The notes under the pieces: generated by a model
The model's database searches: none
Seen by the model: the letters and a program-made list of their open reading frames with translations, nothing else
Told to the model about the DNA's origin: nothing
Program-made: the position numbers and the translations under genes
Origin: Acetobacteraceae bacterium
GTDB lineage: Bacteria > Pseudomonadota > Alphaproteobacteria > Acetobacterales > Acetobacteraceae
Assembly: GCA_003133265.1 (NCBI GenBank)
Contig: PKWQ01000017.1
Span: forward strand, 1-8,097
Direction: 5' to 3'
Length of the DNA stretch: 8,097 nt
Shown: positions 1-6,107 of the stretch, piece by piece
Layout: each line of letters begins with the position of its first letter
How positions within the stretch are numbered: the stretch's first letter is position 1

Positions 1-207
1 GCGGTCTTCGGCGGAGGGTTACATTCCAACTACGAGATCGGCGCATGGATGCCACACGTTACGCTGGCCACGACGAGCTTGCTCTCCGACGCAATTGAGG
101 TAGTAACATCGCTGTGGACGGATCCGATTTCCGGTACACTGATTTGTCTCGATCTCGTCCGGTTGGAGCCCGCCGAAGTGCTGGGTAGTCGTCCATTGCA
201 GGATTGA
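1..207 (+). CDS. 2'-5' RNA ligase family (2H phosphoesterase) protein, C-terminal part
   Basis: The frame is open from the first base and ends with TGA at 205-207, giving 68 residues; the N-terminal part lies outside the window. Residues 16-23 read WMPHVTLA, the typical second H-x-T/S motif of 2H phosphoesterases, in which His and Thr act in a pair with a second such motif in the missing N-terminal half. It is followed by the usual pattern of a helix (LLSDAIEVV), a strand (SGTLICLDLVRLEP) and a closing PL near the end, as in YjcG/LigT-like proteins. Members act on 2',5' or cyclic phosphate bonds of RNA or nucleotides; the substrate here cannot be told. The fragment stops where family members normally stop, so this end is intact. 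Family assignment is from motif and fold pattern only. Confidence 0.75.
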   Translation, partial: AVFGGGLHSNYEIGAWMPHVTLATTSLLSDAIEVVTSLWTDPISGTLICLDLVRLEPAEVLGSRPLQD

Positions 208-688
208 TCCGGACGCTGCTCGGCTTCACCACCGACTCTCCGCATAATGCCGAGAAGGAGGATCACCGACATCCGGCGCACGATGGCCGTCAGCACTACC
301 ACCGAGGCGATGGACCGGCGAGCATCATCAACATTCGCCGGTCGATGCAGGTCGGCCCCGACAGCGAGGCGGCATAGACAATTGCTTATGTTATCGTTCA
401 CCGATTGAACGATGCCGTTGCGGCCCGAGGTTGAGCCGCTGATGGCGGTCACGGCGTTACAGGCGTCACCGTCACGAAACCCACTCTGCGGCGCCATTGC
501 GCACTCGACTTCATAAGCCCAGCCCCGTTCGAAAAGCAGGCAAAAACTGAACCAATGCCTCTCCACTAAACTGGGGCAAGTCCAGCTTCAAGGTGGCGTT
601 CCCGGACCGGATCGTCGAAGATACCATGCCTTCAGATTTGGCTGGACGGGTCGTCCATCTGGGACATGTCGGATAAGGTAAGTCATCC
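208..688. other. Gene-poor gap between the 2H gene and the MFS gene
   Basis: I find no convincing gene here. Open frames on both strands are short or compositionally odd (a His-rich plus-strand frame ends at the TAG at 374-376). One plus-strand frame from 551 to TAA at 674-676 reads like coding sequence over its last 35 codons (starting NWGKSSFKVAFPD) and ends 12 bases before the MFS start, but it has no good start codon. It may be a remnant of a gene once upstream of the transporter. The inverted repeat at 393-413 is listed separately. Confidence 0.4.
393..413. promoter_or_regulatory. Perfect 8+8 inverted repeat, operator-like
   Basis: ATCGTTCA, five bases, then TGAACGAT: two perfect 8-base arms with a 21-base span. 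The half-site spacing fits a dimeric helix-turn-helix regulator such as a TetR-type repressor. It could also be an RNA hairpin after the 2H gene, but no T-run follows on either strand. It lies 275 bases before the MFS start, far for a simple repressor site, and no regulator gene is in the window. Function is inferred only from symmetry. Confidence 0.35.
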
Positions 689-1891
689 ATGGCCAAACCA
701 GCGATCCAACGATACTTTCCCGGGCTTTCAAAGAACACGTTCCTGCTCGCCTTCTCCAGTTTATTCGCTGATATCTCGACCGAAATGCTCTATCCGGTTC
801 TGCCGGTCTTTCTGACGCAAACGCTAAAAGCAAGCGGAGCTATCGTTGGCTTGGTGGATGGTTTCGCTCAAGCCACCCAGAATATCGTGCAGGGCTTTTC
901 CGGCGCGCTGTCTGACAAGCTGCAAAAGCGAAAATCCATCGCACTGTCTGGCTATTTCTTGGCGGCCATCGCCAAGCCGCTGATGGGGCTTTCCACGGTC
1001 TGGCAAGGCGTGTTTGGCGCACGGTTGCTGGACCGGCTTGGCACCGGCATCCGCTCCGCGCCGCGCGATGCACTCATCGCGTCTTCGGCGGATGAGAAAG
1101 ACAGAGGCAAAGCCTTCGGGCTTGAGGGCCTTGGCGACAATGCGGGCGCGTTCCTCGGGCCGCTGCTGGCCGTCTTCCTCCTCTATGCGTTGCATGTTGG
1201 CATCCGCGCCATTTTCTATCTGGCGATCATCCCCGGCCTGCTGGCCTTTTTCATGGTCCTGCTGGTGAAAGAGCGTTCCGGGGCGGTGGCCGCCAAATCG
1301 AAGATCGATGTCAGTCTGCGACAGTTTCCGAAAGGCTACTGGAAATATCTTCTGGTGACCGCCTTGTTCGGGCTCGGCAACTCCAGCAACGCGTTTCTGA
1401 TCCTGCGGACACAGGATATCGGCGCCTCTCTCGAAACGACTATCCTGATCTACGCGGCGTTTAATCTGGTGGCCGCGCTGATTTCCTATCCGGCGGGGTC
1501 GCTTTCCGACACGTGGGGCCGAAAGAATATCCTGCTCGCCTCGTTCGTCATCTTCCTGATCGCCTATCTCGGCTTTGCCTTGGCGCATAACATCCTTCTA
1601 ATCGCCGCGCTGTTTGTCCTTTATGGAGTATATCAGGGGATATTCCGCGCTGTCGGCAAAGCGTTCGCAGCGGATTTCGTACCGGAACACCTGCGCGCCA
1701 GCGGCATCGGCTGGTACAGCACCACCGTTGGTCTGCTGCAACTCGTGGCCAGCGTCGTGGCCGGACTGCTATGGGATCGCGTCGGCCATGTTGCGGTGTT
1801 CTATTACGGTGCTGCGTTCGCTGCCGTTGGCAGTGTCGGACTTCTGGTGCTCCTCCCACGGGAAGACAAGAACCGTGGCGACAGCGAGTGA
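689..1891 (+). CDS. MFS transporter, 12 transmembrane helices
   Basis: A 400-residue inner-membrane transporter of the major facilitator superfamily, complete in length. The first helix region (residues 17-42) contains FADISTEMLYPVLPVFL, characteristic of a common uncharacterised bacterial MFS group. Motif A appears as GALSDKLQKRK at 72-82 and again in the second half as GSLSDTWGRKN at 270-280. The segment DRLGTGIRSAPRDALIA (115-131) and the DRGKAFG loop (138-144) are also typical of that group. A charged cytoplasmic loop (about 194-215) separates the two six-helix halves. The ATG at 689 is preceded by AAGG at 675-678, a modest ribosome site, and the family signature begins shortly after it. 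A 95-residue gene follows 28 bases downstream on the same strand and is probably cotranscribed. Substrate is unknown; drug or metabolite efflux is possible but not shown. Confidence 0.93.
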   Translation: MAKPAIQRYFPGLSKNTFLLAFSSLFADISTEMLYPVLPVFLTQTLKASGAIVGLVDGFAQATQNIVQGFSGALSDKLQKRKSIALSGYFLAAIAKPLMGLSTVWQGVFGARLLDRLGTGIRSAPRDALIASSADEKDRGKAFGLEGLGDNAGAFLGPLLAVFLLYALHVGIRAIFYLAIIPGLLAFFMVLLVKERSGAVAAKSKIDVSLRQFPKGYWKYLLVTALFGLGNSSNAFLILRTQDIGASLETTILIYAAFNLVAALISYPAGSLSDTWGRKNILLASFVIFLIAYLGFALAHNILLIAALFVLYGVYQGIFRAVGKAFAADFVPEHLRASGIGWYSTTVGLLQLVASVVAGLLWDRVGHVAVFYYGAAFAAVGSVGLLVLLPREDKNRGDSE

Positions 1892-1919
1892 ATTGAGGAC
1901 CATGAATTGGGGACCGATG

Positions 1920-2207
1920 ATGCCCAAGCAACCCAACGCCAAGGCCACACTCATGATCGATCAGATCGCTGAGGCCATTGCCAAGGCTGATGGTGGCGAT
2001 CTGCGCGCCGATCCTGCCCGATACCGGCGTCTCGCTTTGGCAGCCATGAAACCGTTGGCGAGACCGACTGAGATGATGATCGACGCCGCTCATGAGGCCG
2101 TATGGTCGGACGACTTTTGGGCGATCAACAGCCGCAGGGACTTCCAGAAAGCCGTCAGGGCGATGGTTCTCGCCGCCATGCAGGAGGGTACCGACGGGGA
2201 TGGATAA
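1920..2207 (+). CDS. Small hypothetical protein, 95 aa
   Basis: A soluble, mostly helical protein that I cannot assign to a named family. Residues 1-50 are rich in Ala, Lys and Asp. The later segment PTEMMIDAAHEAVWSDDFWA, followed by a Phe-Gln-Lys-Ala-Val helix, resembles short proteins often met in alphaproteobacterial accessory and phage-like DNA; this is impression only. Three in-frame ATGs lie at 1902, 1917 and 1920. I chose 1920 because GGGGA at 1909-1913 is six bases before it, whereas GAGGA at 1895-1899 is only two bases before the 1902 start. It follows the MFS gene by 28 bases, suggesting one transcript. It converges on the minus-strand gene ending at 2224, with only 16 bases between and no visible terminator. 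Confidence 0.6.
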   Translation: MPKQPNAKATLMIDQIAEAIAKADGGDLRADPARYRRLALAAMKPLARPTEMMIDAAHEAVWSDDFWAINSRRDFQKAVRAMVLAAMQEGTDGDG

Positions 2208-2223
2208 CGGTTGCCTGACGGCA

Positions 2224-2673
2224 TTAGTCGTCTTCATCGGGATCGGGATATTGTGCAGGAGCATTGCCCATTGTCGCGACCGTCTTGGGATATTGAGCTT
2301 TCGGAACCTTCTCTCCCAAACCAATGACCTCAACTTTAAAGCGCCATTCGTCGCCGTAGTCATAGAGGAACAGCATCTTGCTCCCAACACTGGCAAATGC
2401 CTGTCTGACCTTGGTGCGCTTCACACTCCGGGCTGTTCCACCACTGTCCACGTCAGCGAAAAGTTCATACCGCACAGGCGATTGATAGATATTTCCGGTC
2501 AGCTTGCTAAAGAATCCGTAAGCATGGTCTGAGTCAAAATCAAACGCCGTTACAATCGCATCAGCAAATTTTGCGAGCGATGCGTCATTCCCAATCTCGA
2601 TATCACGATACAGTCTAGGCTTCAGTGATGCCCTGAAAATGTAAGTCGATATACTTTCCAAGGTAGGCTCCAT
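2224..2673 (-). CDS. pRiA4b ORF-3-like (IS1096 TnpR-like) family protein
   Basis: A 149-residue protein matching the plasmid pRiA4b ORF-3 family, a small alpha/beta domain once called TnpR in IS1096 elements. Visible hallmarks are the opening strand YIFRASLKPRLYRDIEI (11-27), the SLAKFADAIVTAFDFDSDHAYGF region (32-54) matching the family's helix plus the D-H-x-x-x-F step, and FLYDYGDEWRFKVEV (102-116), the family's most conserved stretch. The C-terminus ends in an acidic tail (DPDEDD). The family's biochemical role is not established; despite the historical name it lacks recombinase catalytic motifs. The ATG at 2671-2673 has no clear Shine-Dalgarno sequence, but the conserved fold starts ten residues later, so it is the best start. 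No transposase or terminal repeats flank it. It is divergent from the UPF0149-like gene across 149 bases. Confidence 0.82.
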   Translation of the reverse strand: MEPTLESISTYIFRASLKPRLYRDIEIGNDASLAKFADAIVTAFDFDSDHAYGFFSKLTGNIYQSPVRYELFADVDSGGTARSVKRTKVRQAFASVGSKMLFLYDYGDEWRFKVEVIGLGEKVPKAQYPKTVATMGNAPAQYPDPDEDD

Positions 2674-2735
2674 TAATGAGACGCCCGATTACCCGTTGCC
2701 CGAACGCCGTTCGACTTGCGATGATTGCGCAGATA

Positions 2736-2763
2736 AGCATTCGAAGGCAATGCTGGGTATAAT
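2736..2763 (+). promoter_or_regulatory. Consensus -10 with an inverted repeat over the -35 region
   Basis: A perfect TATAAT lies at 2758-2763, 59 bases before the UPF0149-like ATG. No good -35 hexamer sits 16-18 bases upstream. Instead there is an inverted repeat, AGCATT (2736-2741) and AATGCT (2749-2754) with seven bases between, covering the place where the -35 and spacer would be. This is how an activator- or repressor-controlled promoter can look. The assignment to the plus-strand gene is by position only. Confidence 0.35.
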
Positions 2764-2822
2764 CCCGGCGGTGATCACCCCCGCCAATGTCGCCGCATGC
2801 CGCCAACGGAGCATCTTCGACC

Positions 2823-3467
2823 ATGGCTACCATGCCCTCCTGGACCACACAGGCCGATCTGGAAGCCCTCGACGAATTCCTGCTGTTAGATCGTGCCCCC
2901 GAGAATTCCATGGGGCTGTCTGATCTCGACGGATTTTTGACCGGTATCATCGTCGGTCCTGAGTTGATCATGCCGTCCGAGTGGTTGCCGATCATCTGGG
3001 GCGGTGATGAACCGGACTTCGCCGACATCGACGAAGCCAAGGTCGTCCTCGGCATTATCATGGCGCGCTACAACCAGATCATCGCAGAACTCGATGCCGG
3101 CATCGACGAGTTCAATCCGGTGTTTTGGGAAGGTCGAGAGGGTCAGGTGATCGTCTCCGACTGGGCGGCTGTGTTCATGGACGCAGTGAAGCTCAGGCCC
3201 AAGGCGTGGGAGCCGCTGATCCGACACAAGGGAGCTCGGATTCTGATGATGCCGATGCTGGTGCTGGGCGCGGACGACCCCGATAATCCCCCGCTCGGGT
3301 CGCGCCCGCTTCGGGAGGATGAGGTTGAGGACCTGTTCGAACACGGTGCTGACATCATCCCGGAATGCGTCTTGGGCATATACGCCTTTTGGCGGGAACA
3401 CGGCGCTCAACCAGCACCGAAGGACACACAGAGGCGTAGGACACCTGATCCTCGTCGGCGACACTGA
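2823..3467 (+). CDS. UPF0149 (YecA-like) family protein
   Basis: A 214-residue soluble protein of the UPF0149/YecA family. The signature is clear: LSDLDGFLTGIIVGP (32-46) followed by WLPIIWGG (54-61), then the long helical middle with WAAVFMDAVKLRPKAWEPL (114-132), and IPECVLGIYAFWREHG (179-194). The function of the family is not known. Many members end in a zinc-binding SEC-C motif (CxCGSGxKxKxC); here the last 18 residues are a basic Arg/Pro tail with no cysteines, and I found no SEC-C sequence in the other frames just downstream. The ATG at 2823 is preceded by GGAG at 2808-2811, eleven bases away; 2832 is an alternative, and a start at 2787 would only add residues with no family character. 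Divergent from the pRiA4b ORF-3-like gene and convergent with the minus-strand gene at 3622-4041. Confidence 0.85.
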   Translation: MATMPSWTTQADLEALDEFLLLDRAPENSMGLSDLDGFLTGIIVGPELIMPSEWLPIIWGGDEPDFADIDEAKVVLGIIMARYNQIIAELDAGIDEFNPVFWEGREGQVIVSDWAAVFMDAVKLRPKAWEPLIRHKGARILMMPMLVLGADDPDNPPLGSRPLREDEVEDLFEHGADIIPECVLGIYAFWREHGAQPAPKDTQRRRTPDPRRRH

Positions 3468-3516
3468 CGCCACAGCGTGTGGTGTAATTCCGATTTCTGG
3501 CGGTCGGCCCGCCGCA

Positions 3517-3553
3517 ACGCTCCGCACCAAGTCCGAGCAGGCTCGCGGAGCGT
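3517..3553. terminator. 9-bp inverted repeat between convergent genes
   Basis: ACGCTCCGC (3517-3525) and GCGGAGCGT (3545-3553) are perfect inverted arms with 19 bases between, and a smaller GAGC/GCTC pair inside the loop. It lies between the end of the UPF0149-like gene (3467) and the end of the minus-strand gene (3622), the usual place for a shared terminator. No T-run follows on either strand, so it is not a classical intrinsic terminator. Confidence 0.35.
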
Positions 3554-3621
3554 GTCGGGGTAATCCCTCAGAGTGAGGCCAGCCGACCATGGCGAAATAG
3601 CTGAGATCGTCGTGCCGCCGA

Positions 3622-4041
3622 TTACGGTGAATCCTCCAGCCGCCATGGGTCTCGCCCTCTGAGTCGCCCCTGCTTTTCAAGATGGGCGAGGCGGGATGCG
3701 ACGAATTCCTTGGGATCGAAGCTGGCGGCTTCGCCCATGCCCCACGCCACCTCCAAGAACTTCTTTTCGGCATTTTCAAGGATCAAGATCACTTCCTCGT
3801 TGAGCGGAAAGAAATGTATCCGCCAGTTGCCCAGCGCATCGATTTCGACGCAGTCGAGACAACGCCCCTCGCCGTGCCGAGACAGTTCTCGCCGGAACCG
3901 GTCGCGATATTCGATGATTTTATCGACGGTCAGATGATGACTGACTTCGGTGCGGTACCACGCCCACCTGCGCGCCGGAACCACGACCGTCACAAAGTTG
4001 GCCACTAAGTTAGAGGTAAGGCTCAATACGTTGGGAGTCAT
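3622..4041 (-). CDS. Hypothetical protein, 139 aa
   Basis: I do not recognise this protein. It has no signal peptide or clear membrane helix. The first 25 residues include a hydrophobic stretch (LVANFVTVVVPA), followed by a charged helix (IIEYRDRFRRELSRHGEG). The core VEIDALGNWRIHFFPLNEEVILILEN looks like an antiparallel sheet, and the end is charged and helical (FVASRLAHLEKQGRLRG). The single CLDC pair at the centre is not enough for a metal site. The start is uncertain: ATG at 4041 has no visible Shine-Dalgarno; an in-frame ATG at 4077 adds 12 very basic residues and has a weak, close GAGCGG. The amino acid pattern and codon use look like a real gene, and overlapping frames on the other strand look like shadows. 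It follows three other small minus-strand genes. Confidence 0.55.
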   Translation of the reverse strand: MTPNVLSLTSNLVANFVTVVVPARRWAWYRTEVSHHLTVDKIIEYRDRFRRELSRHGEGRCLDCVEIDALGNWRIHFFPLNEEVILILENAEKKFLEVAWGMGEAASFDPKEFVASRLAHLEKQGRLRGRDPWRLEDSP

Positions 4042-4147
4042 GCTGGTATTTATTCGGCGTCGTGGGCGTGCTGGCATCCGCTCACTTGTGCCTATGGCCT
4101 AGCCGATGGCAATCTCGACGTCGGACTGGTGGCGGCTGTCCGTCCTA

Positions 4148-4357
4148 TTACCGATGGCGTGGCGACGCTACAGACAGGACTTCAGATTTCCATTTGCTCA
4201 CCACCCTTCTGGCAATCGCACGAGTTCGGAATGACAAATATCCCACGGGTTTGTCACGTAATCCAAGGACATCCGAATAAGGATTTCGGAAAAATAGTTG
4301 CACGATCCAGGGATGAGTTTCGGGATCGTGCTTTGGAGAAATAATTGGCGTGTTCAT
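4148..4357 (-). CDS. Hypothetical protein, 69 aa
   Basis: A small basic protein with no recognised domain. It begins MNTPIISPKHDPETHPWIVQ and contains an aromatic-rich middle (LFFRNPYSDV) and a Lys/Arg-rich second half ending in PRHR. The ATG at 4355-4357 has a good ribosome site, AGGA about seven bases upstream on the minus strand, which is the main support for a real gene. It ends at TAA 4148-4150 and lies 106 bases upstream of the 139-residue gene. An AT-rich stretch around 4384-4391 (TAAATATTA on the minus strand) precedes it and could be a -10 region, but no matching -35 is evident. Confidence 0.45.
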   Translation of the reverse strand: MNTPIISPKHDPETHPWIVQLFFRNPYSDVLGLRDKPVGYLSFRTRAIARRVVSKWKSEVLSVASPRHR

Positions 4358-4466
4358 GATGGTTCCTATCCGGGATGACGGTAATATTTATCCCCCGTAT
4401 GATCGTCTATTTCGATCTCGGCTGTTCGGGATCGCCATGGATCGTCCGATAGCATCATGACGACGA

Positions 4467-4607
4467 TCAATCTGAGAATGCACCGAACATTCCCAGCACC
4501 GCTGACACGACGATCAACCAGAATATCACCGAAAACATGGAGCGAACGAACCGTGCGCAGACGGGAAATATCAAGCACAGCAGGATGATTATGAGCAGCA
4601 GGTGCAT
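4467..4607 (-). CDS. Small membrane protein, two helices, 46 aa
   Basis: A very hydrophobic 46-residue product. Helix one is about residues 2-17 (HLLLIIILLCLIFPVC), a short basic loop ARFVRS follows, and helix two is about 24-43 (MFSVIFWLIVVSAVLGMFGA). The Arg-containing turn suggests a hairpin with the turn in the cytoplasm. I chose the ATG at 4605-4607 because it lies 19 bases after the stop of the preceding 63-residue gene and has a GGGA-type ribosome site about nine bases before it. A longer reading from ATG 4676 (69 residues) would overlap the upstream gene by 50 bases. Function is unknown; small membrane toxins, transport accessory peptides or phage-type membrane proteins can look like this. 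Confidence 0.45.
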   Translation of the reverse strand: MHLLLIIILLCLIFPVCARFVRSMFSVIFWLIVVSAVLGMFGAFSD

Positions 4608-4626
4608 TATATCGTCCCGCCAGCGA

Positions 4627-4818
4627 TCACGGACGCTTACGAGACGACCGTGCAGGACGATCCACAGGTTGCTCATCCAGATGGTTCAAAAACGCATCGA
4701 TGTTCGTGAAGGTCATCGAGCATTGTTCAGCCATGATCTTCTCGATCTTGGCTTCGAGACGGCGACGCATCACCTCACGCCGAATCTCCTGATAACGCTG
4801 CTCCGAGATCGTCAACAT
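4627..4818 (-). CDS. Small charged hypothetical protein, 63 aa
   Basis: A 63-residue protein, largely one charged helix in its first half (ISEQRYQEIRREVMRRRLEAKIEKIM) followed by a short second segment (FTNIDAFLNHLDEQ) and a basic tail (RSSRKRP). I do not recognise it. The ATG at 4816-4818 has a clear GGAG seven bases upstream on the minus strand. It is the first gene of a probable two-gene unit with the 46-residue membrane protein 19 bases downstream. A palindrome holding a TATTAT hexamer lies about 30 bases upstream. The helix could bind nucleic acid or form a coiled coil; this is inference from charge pattern only. Confidence 0.5.
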   Translation of the reverse strand: MLTISEQRYQEIRREVMRRRLEAKIEKIMAEQCSMTFTNIDAFLNHLDEQPVDRPARSSRKRP

Positions 4819-4844
4819 CGTGGGTCTCCAGGGGCCGGCTAATG

Positions 4845-4855
4845 GCTATAATAGC
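4845..4855 (-). promoter_or_regulatory. Palindromic -10-like box upstream of the small gene pair
   Basis: GCTAT-A-ATAGC is a perfect 5+5 palindrome. Read on the minus strand it contains TATTAT (4848-4853), a fair -10 hexamer 30 bases before the ATG at 4818. No good -35 hexamer lies 17 bases further upstream, so promoter activity is a guess. Confidence 0.25.
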
Positions 4856-5389
4856 GCGGTTCCTGATCGTGGTGGAGATGGTGGCGCACGATCTTCGGTT
4901 GTCGTGCCGCCACGAGCTGCCAGGAGAACGATGAACTCAGCCGTGATCCACTTACCCGAAATCGGATCAAAGCCGTGTACAGCCCTCCTTGAGCCACCGG
5001 TGGGCAGGTTCTCGGCGGGCGGCATCATACTGTCCCCGACCTTCGACCAGCCGGGCGGGTGCCTTGGCCGACATCGACCACGAGGGCTCCAGCCCCGGCT
5101 CAAACTGTGTTCGGCTTCGACGACGGCTGGTGCTTCAACATCCCTTCTTGTCGACAGCAAAACCAGTCGAAGACATATGGGACCAAAGGAGCAACGCGAA
5201 CGAAGTGAGCCGCCAGCGAGTGCCGGTCACGGGACGGATGCAAGGCGACGGCGCAGCCTTCGCCGCAGCAGCCGGGCCTCGACTTCCAGGCGATTTCGTA
5301 CGAAGGCGACCACGGCGGCTTTCTTCGATGTACTGCGGAGCAAAATGATGGAAAAGATAACCGAAGCGACGGCGCAAGCCGGAGCAGGG
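4856..5389. other. Stretch without a convincing gene
   Basis: Long open frames run through here on both strands, but they overlap each other and none shows a recognised family, a good ribosome site or consistent protein-like composition. Two pieces look coding-like. A minus-strand frame ending at about 5235 reads SKKAAVVAFVRNRLEVEARL followed by Arg-rich residues, and the opposite plus-strand frame ends at 5413 with MMEKITEATAQAGAGYLYA. They mirror each other, so at most one can be real. I searched for the missing integrase catalytic motifs (an Arg region, HxxR, and the terminal Tyr) and did not see them. This is probably decayed accessory DNA. Confidence 0.4.
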
Positions 5390-5467
5390 TATCTCTATGC
5401 ATCTTTCTTTTAATACATAGATAAGTTGCATATGCATAGAGATGTATCGGTATAGGAATGCATAGAT
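5390..5467. repeat. AT-rich patch with repeated ATGCATAGA-type words
   Basis: A 12-base inverted repeat, ATCTCTATGCAT (5391-5402) and ATGCATAGAGAT (5432-5443), is joined by two direct variants, ATACATAGAT (5413-5422) and ATGCATAGAT (5458-5467). A 10-base palindrome, TGCATATGCA, lies at 5427-5436. The patch is strikingly AT-rich against its surroundings. It ends at the point where recognisable integrase sequence stops. Such clustered short repeats are typical of binding sites for integrase arms, excisionase or a repressor, but no binding protein is identified here. Confidence 0.5.
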
Positions 5468-5469
5468 TC

Positions 5470-5957
5470 CATCGTTCGAGATACGTCAGCAGCGGGGTGG
5501 CGTGACCGGTGATGCGGTCAGCCGCCTGGGCCGCAGCCGCGCCGCCCGGCAGCAGCCGGAGGGCTGCGTGAACGTCGTAGCCAGCCTCCCGCACCTGTCT
5601 GGCGTGATCCACCCATTTGTGTCCGTGCGTTGTGAGCACGAAATTGATGATATCGGTGACCTTGGTGATCTCAGCCCGCTCGGGGTCCGATTCCCGCTCA
5701 GCCCGGTATCGTTCGGCAAGCTGCTCTGCCGTGACCTGTTCGAGCCGCCGCCCTGCCTCACGAGCGGTCCTGATCCGCTCCTGTAGCTCGGCGACGATCT
5801 GGGGCGCCACGGTCGCCGCTCGGTGCTCGTCGGTGCGGCCCGTCGGCACCTTGAAAATGGCTTGACCGATGATGTCTCGCACATCAGCAGGCACCACCAT
5901 CCGCACAAACCAGCGGCGGCGTTGCTGAACCAAATAGGGATATCGGGACCTGACCAT
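5470..5957 (-). pseudogene. Tyrosine recombinase (integrase), N-terminal remnant
   Basis: The product begins MVRSRYPYLVQQRRRWFVRM and continues VVPADVRDIIGQAIFKVPTG, matching the DUF6538-type N-terminal segment of alphaproteobacterial phage and island integrases, followed by the helical core-binding region (VAPQIVAELQERIRTAREAG, then TDIINFVLTTHGHKW). Family likeness ends near LLTYLERW at 5469, after about 163 residues. The frame stays open to TGA at 5100-5102, but the added residues are low-quality and encoded by the AT-rich repeat patch and unrelated DNA. The catalytic domain is absent, so this is a truncated, surely inactive integrase. Start ATG 5957 is chosen because the domain begins there; the upstream frame reaches only a TTG at 5987. 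Its 5' end faces the 3' end of tRNA-Ser 122 bases away, the classical layout of a tRNA-integrated element. Confidence 0.72.
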
Positions 5958-6079
5958 CGACCACTCAAACGCCGCTTCGGGGGTCAACCTATGGCGTTGG
6001 GCAAACGTTGGTTAAATCGTTGGTCAAAACATTCGACCGAAACAGATGTAAGTCTTTGAAATCATTGAAAAAAATGGAC

Positions 6080-6107
6080 TGGCGGAGGGGATGAGATTCG
6101 AACTCAC
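6080..6107 (-). other. Probable element attachment site in the tRNA 3' end
   Basis: Tyrosine integrases commonly recombine at the T-arm and acceptor end of a tRNA gene, and an integrase remnant oriented away from this end lies 122 bases off. The tRNA sequence is intact, as expected when the element restores it. No second copy of the site is in the window, so the exact core and the far end of the element cannot be set. Confidence 0.45.

Noticed and set aside
9..17. GGCGGAGGG, a 9-base match to the end of the tRNA-Ser gene, as a possible second attachment site
   Set aside because: Too short, low complexity, and inside the coding sequence of the 2H gene; the match does not extend into the T-arm.
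30..566. 178-codon minus-strand frame
   Set aside because: It overlaps the 2H phosphoesterase end on the other strand and its product has no recognisable character.
824..1588. 254-codon minus-strand frame inside the MFS gene
   Set aside because: Antisense shadow of a clear membrane transporter; product is rich in Gln/Arg/Asp as expected from reverse reading.
2886..3779. 297-codon minus-strand frame
   Set aside because: Antisense to the UPF0149-like gene, which has a firm family signature; the product looks like a shadow.
4467..4676. Longer 69-residue reading of the small membrane protein
   Set aside because: It would overlap the upstream gene by 50 bases, and the added residues carry none of the membrane character; the internal ATG at 4607 has better spacing.
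4399..4813. Repeated GACGATC/GATCGTC words (about six copies)
   Set aside because: The word is short and common in GC-rich DNA, spacing is irregular, and several copies lie within coding frames.
5100..5469. Open continuation of the integrase frame to TGA at 5100
   Set aside because: The residues after LERW come from the AT-rich repeats and unrelated DNA, with no integrase catalytic motif.
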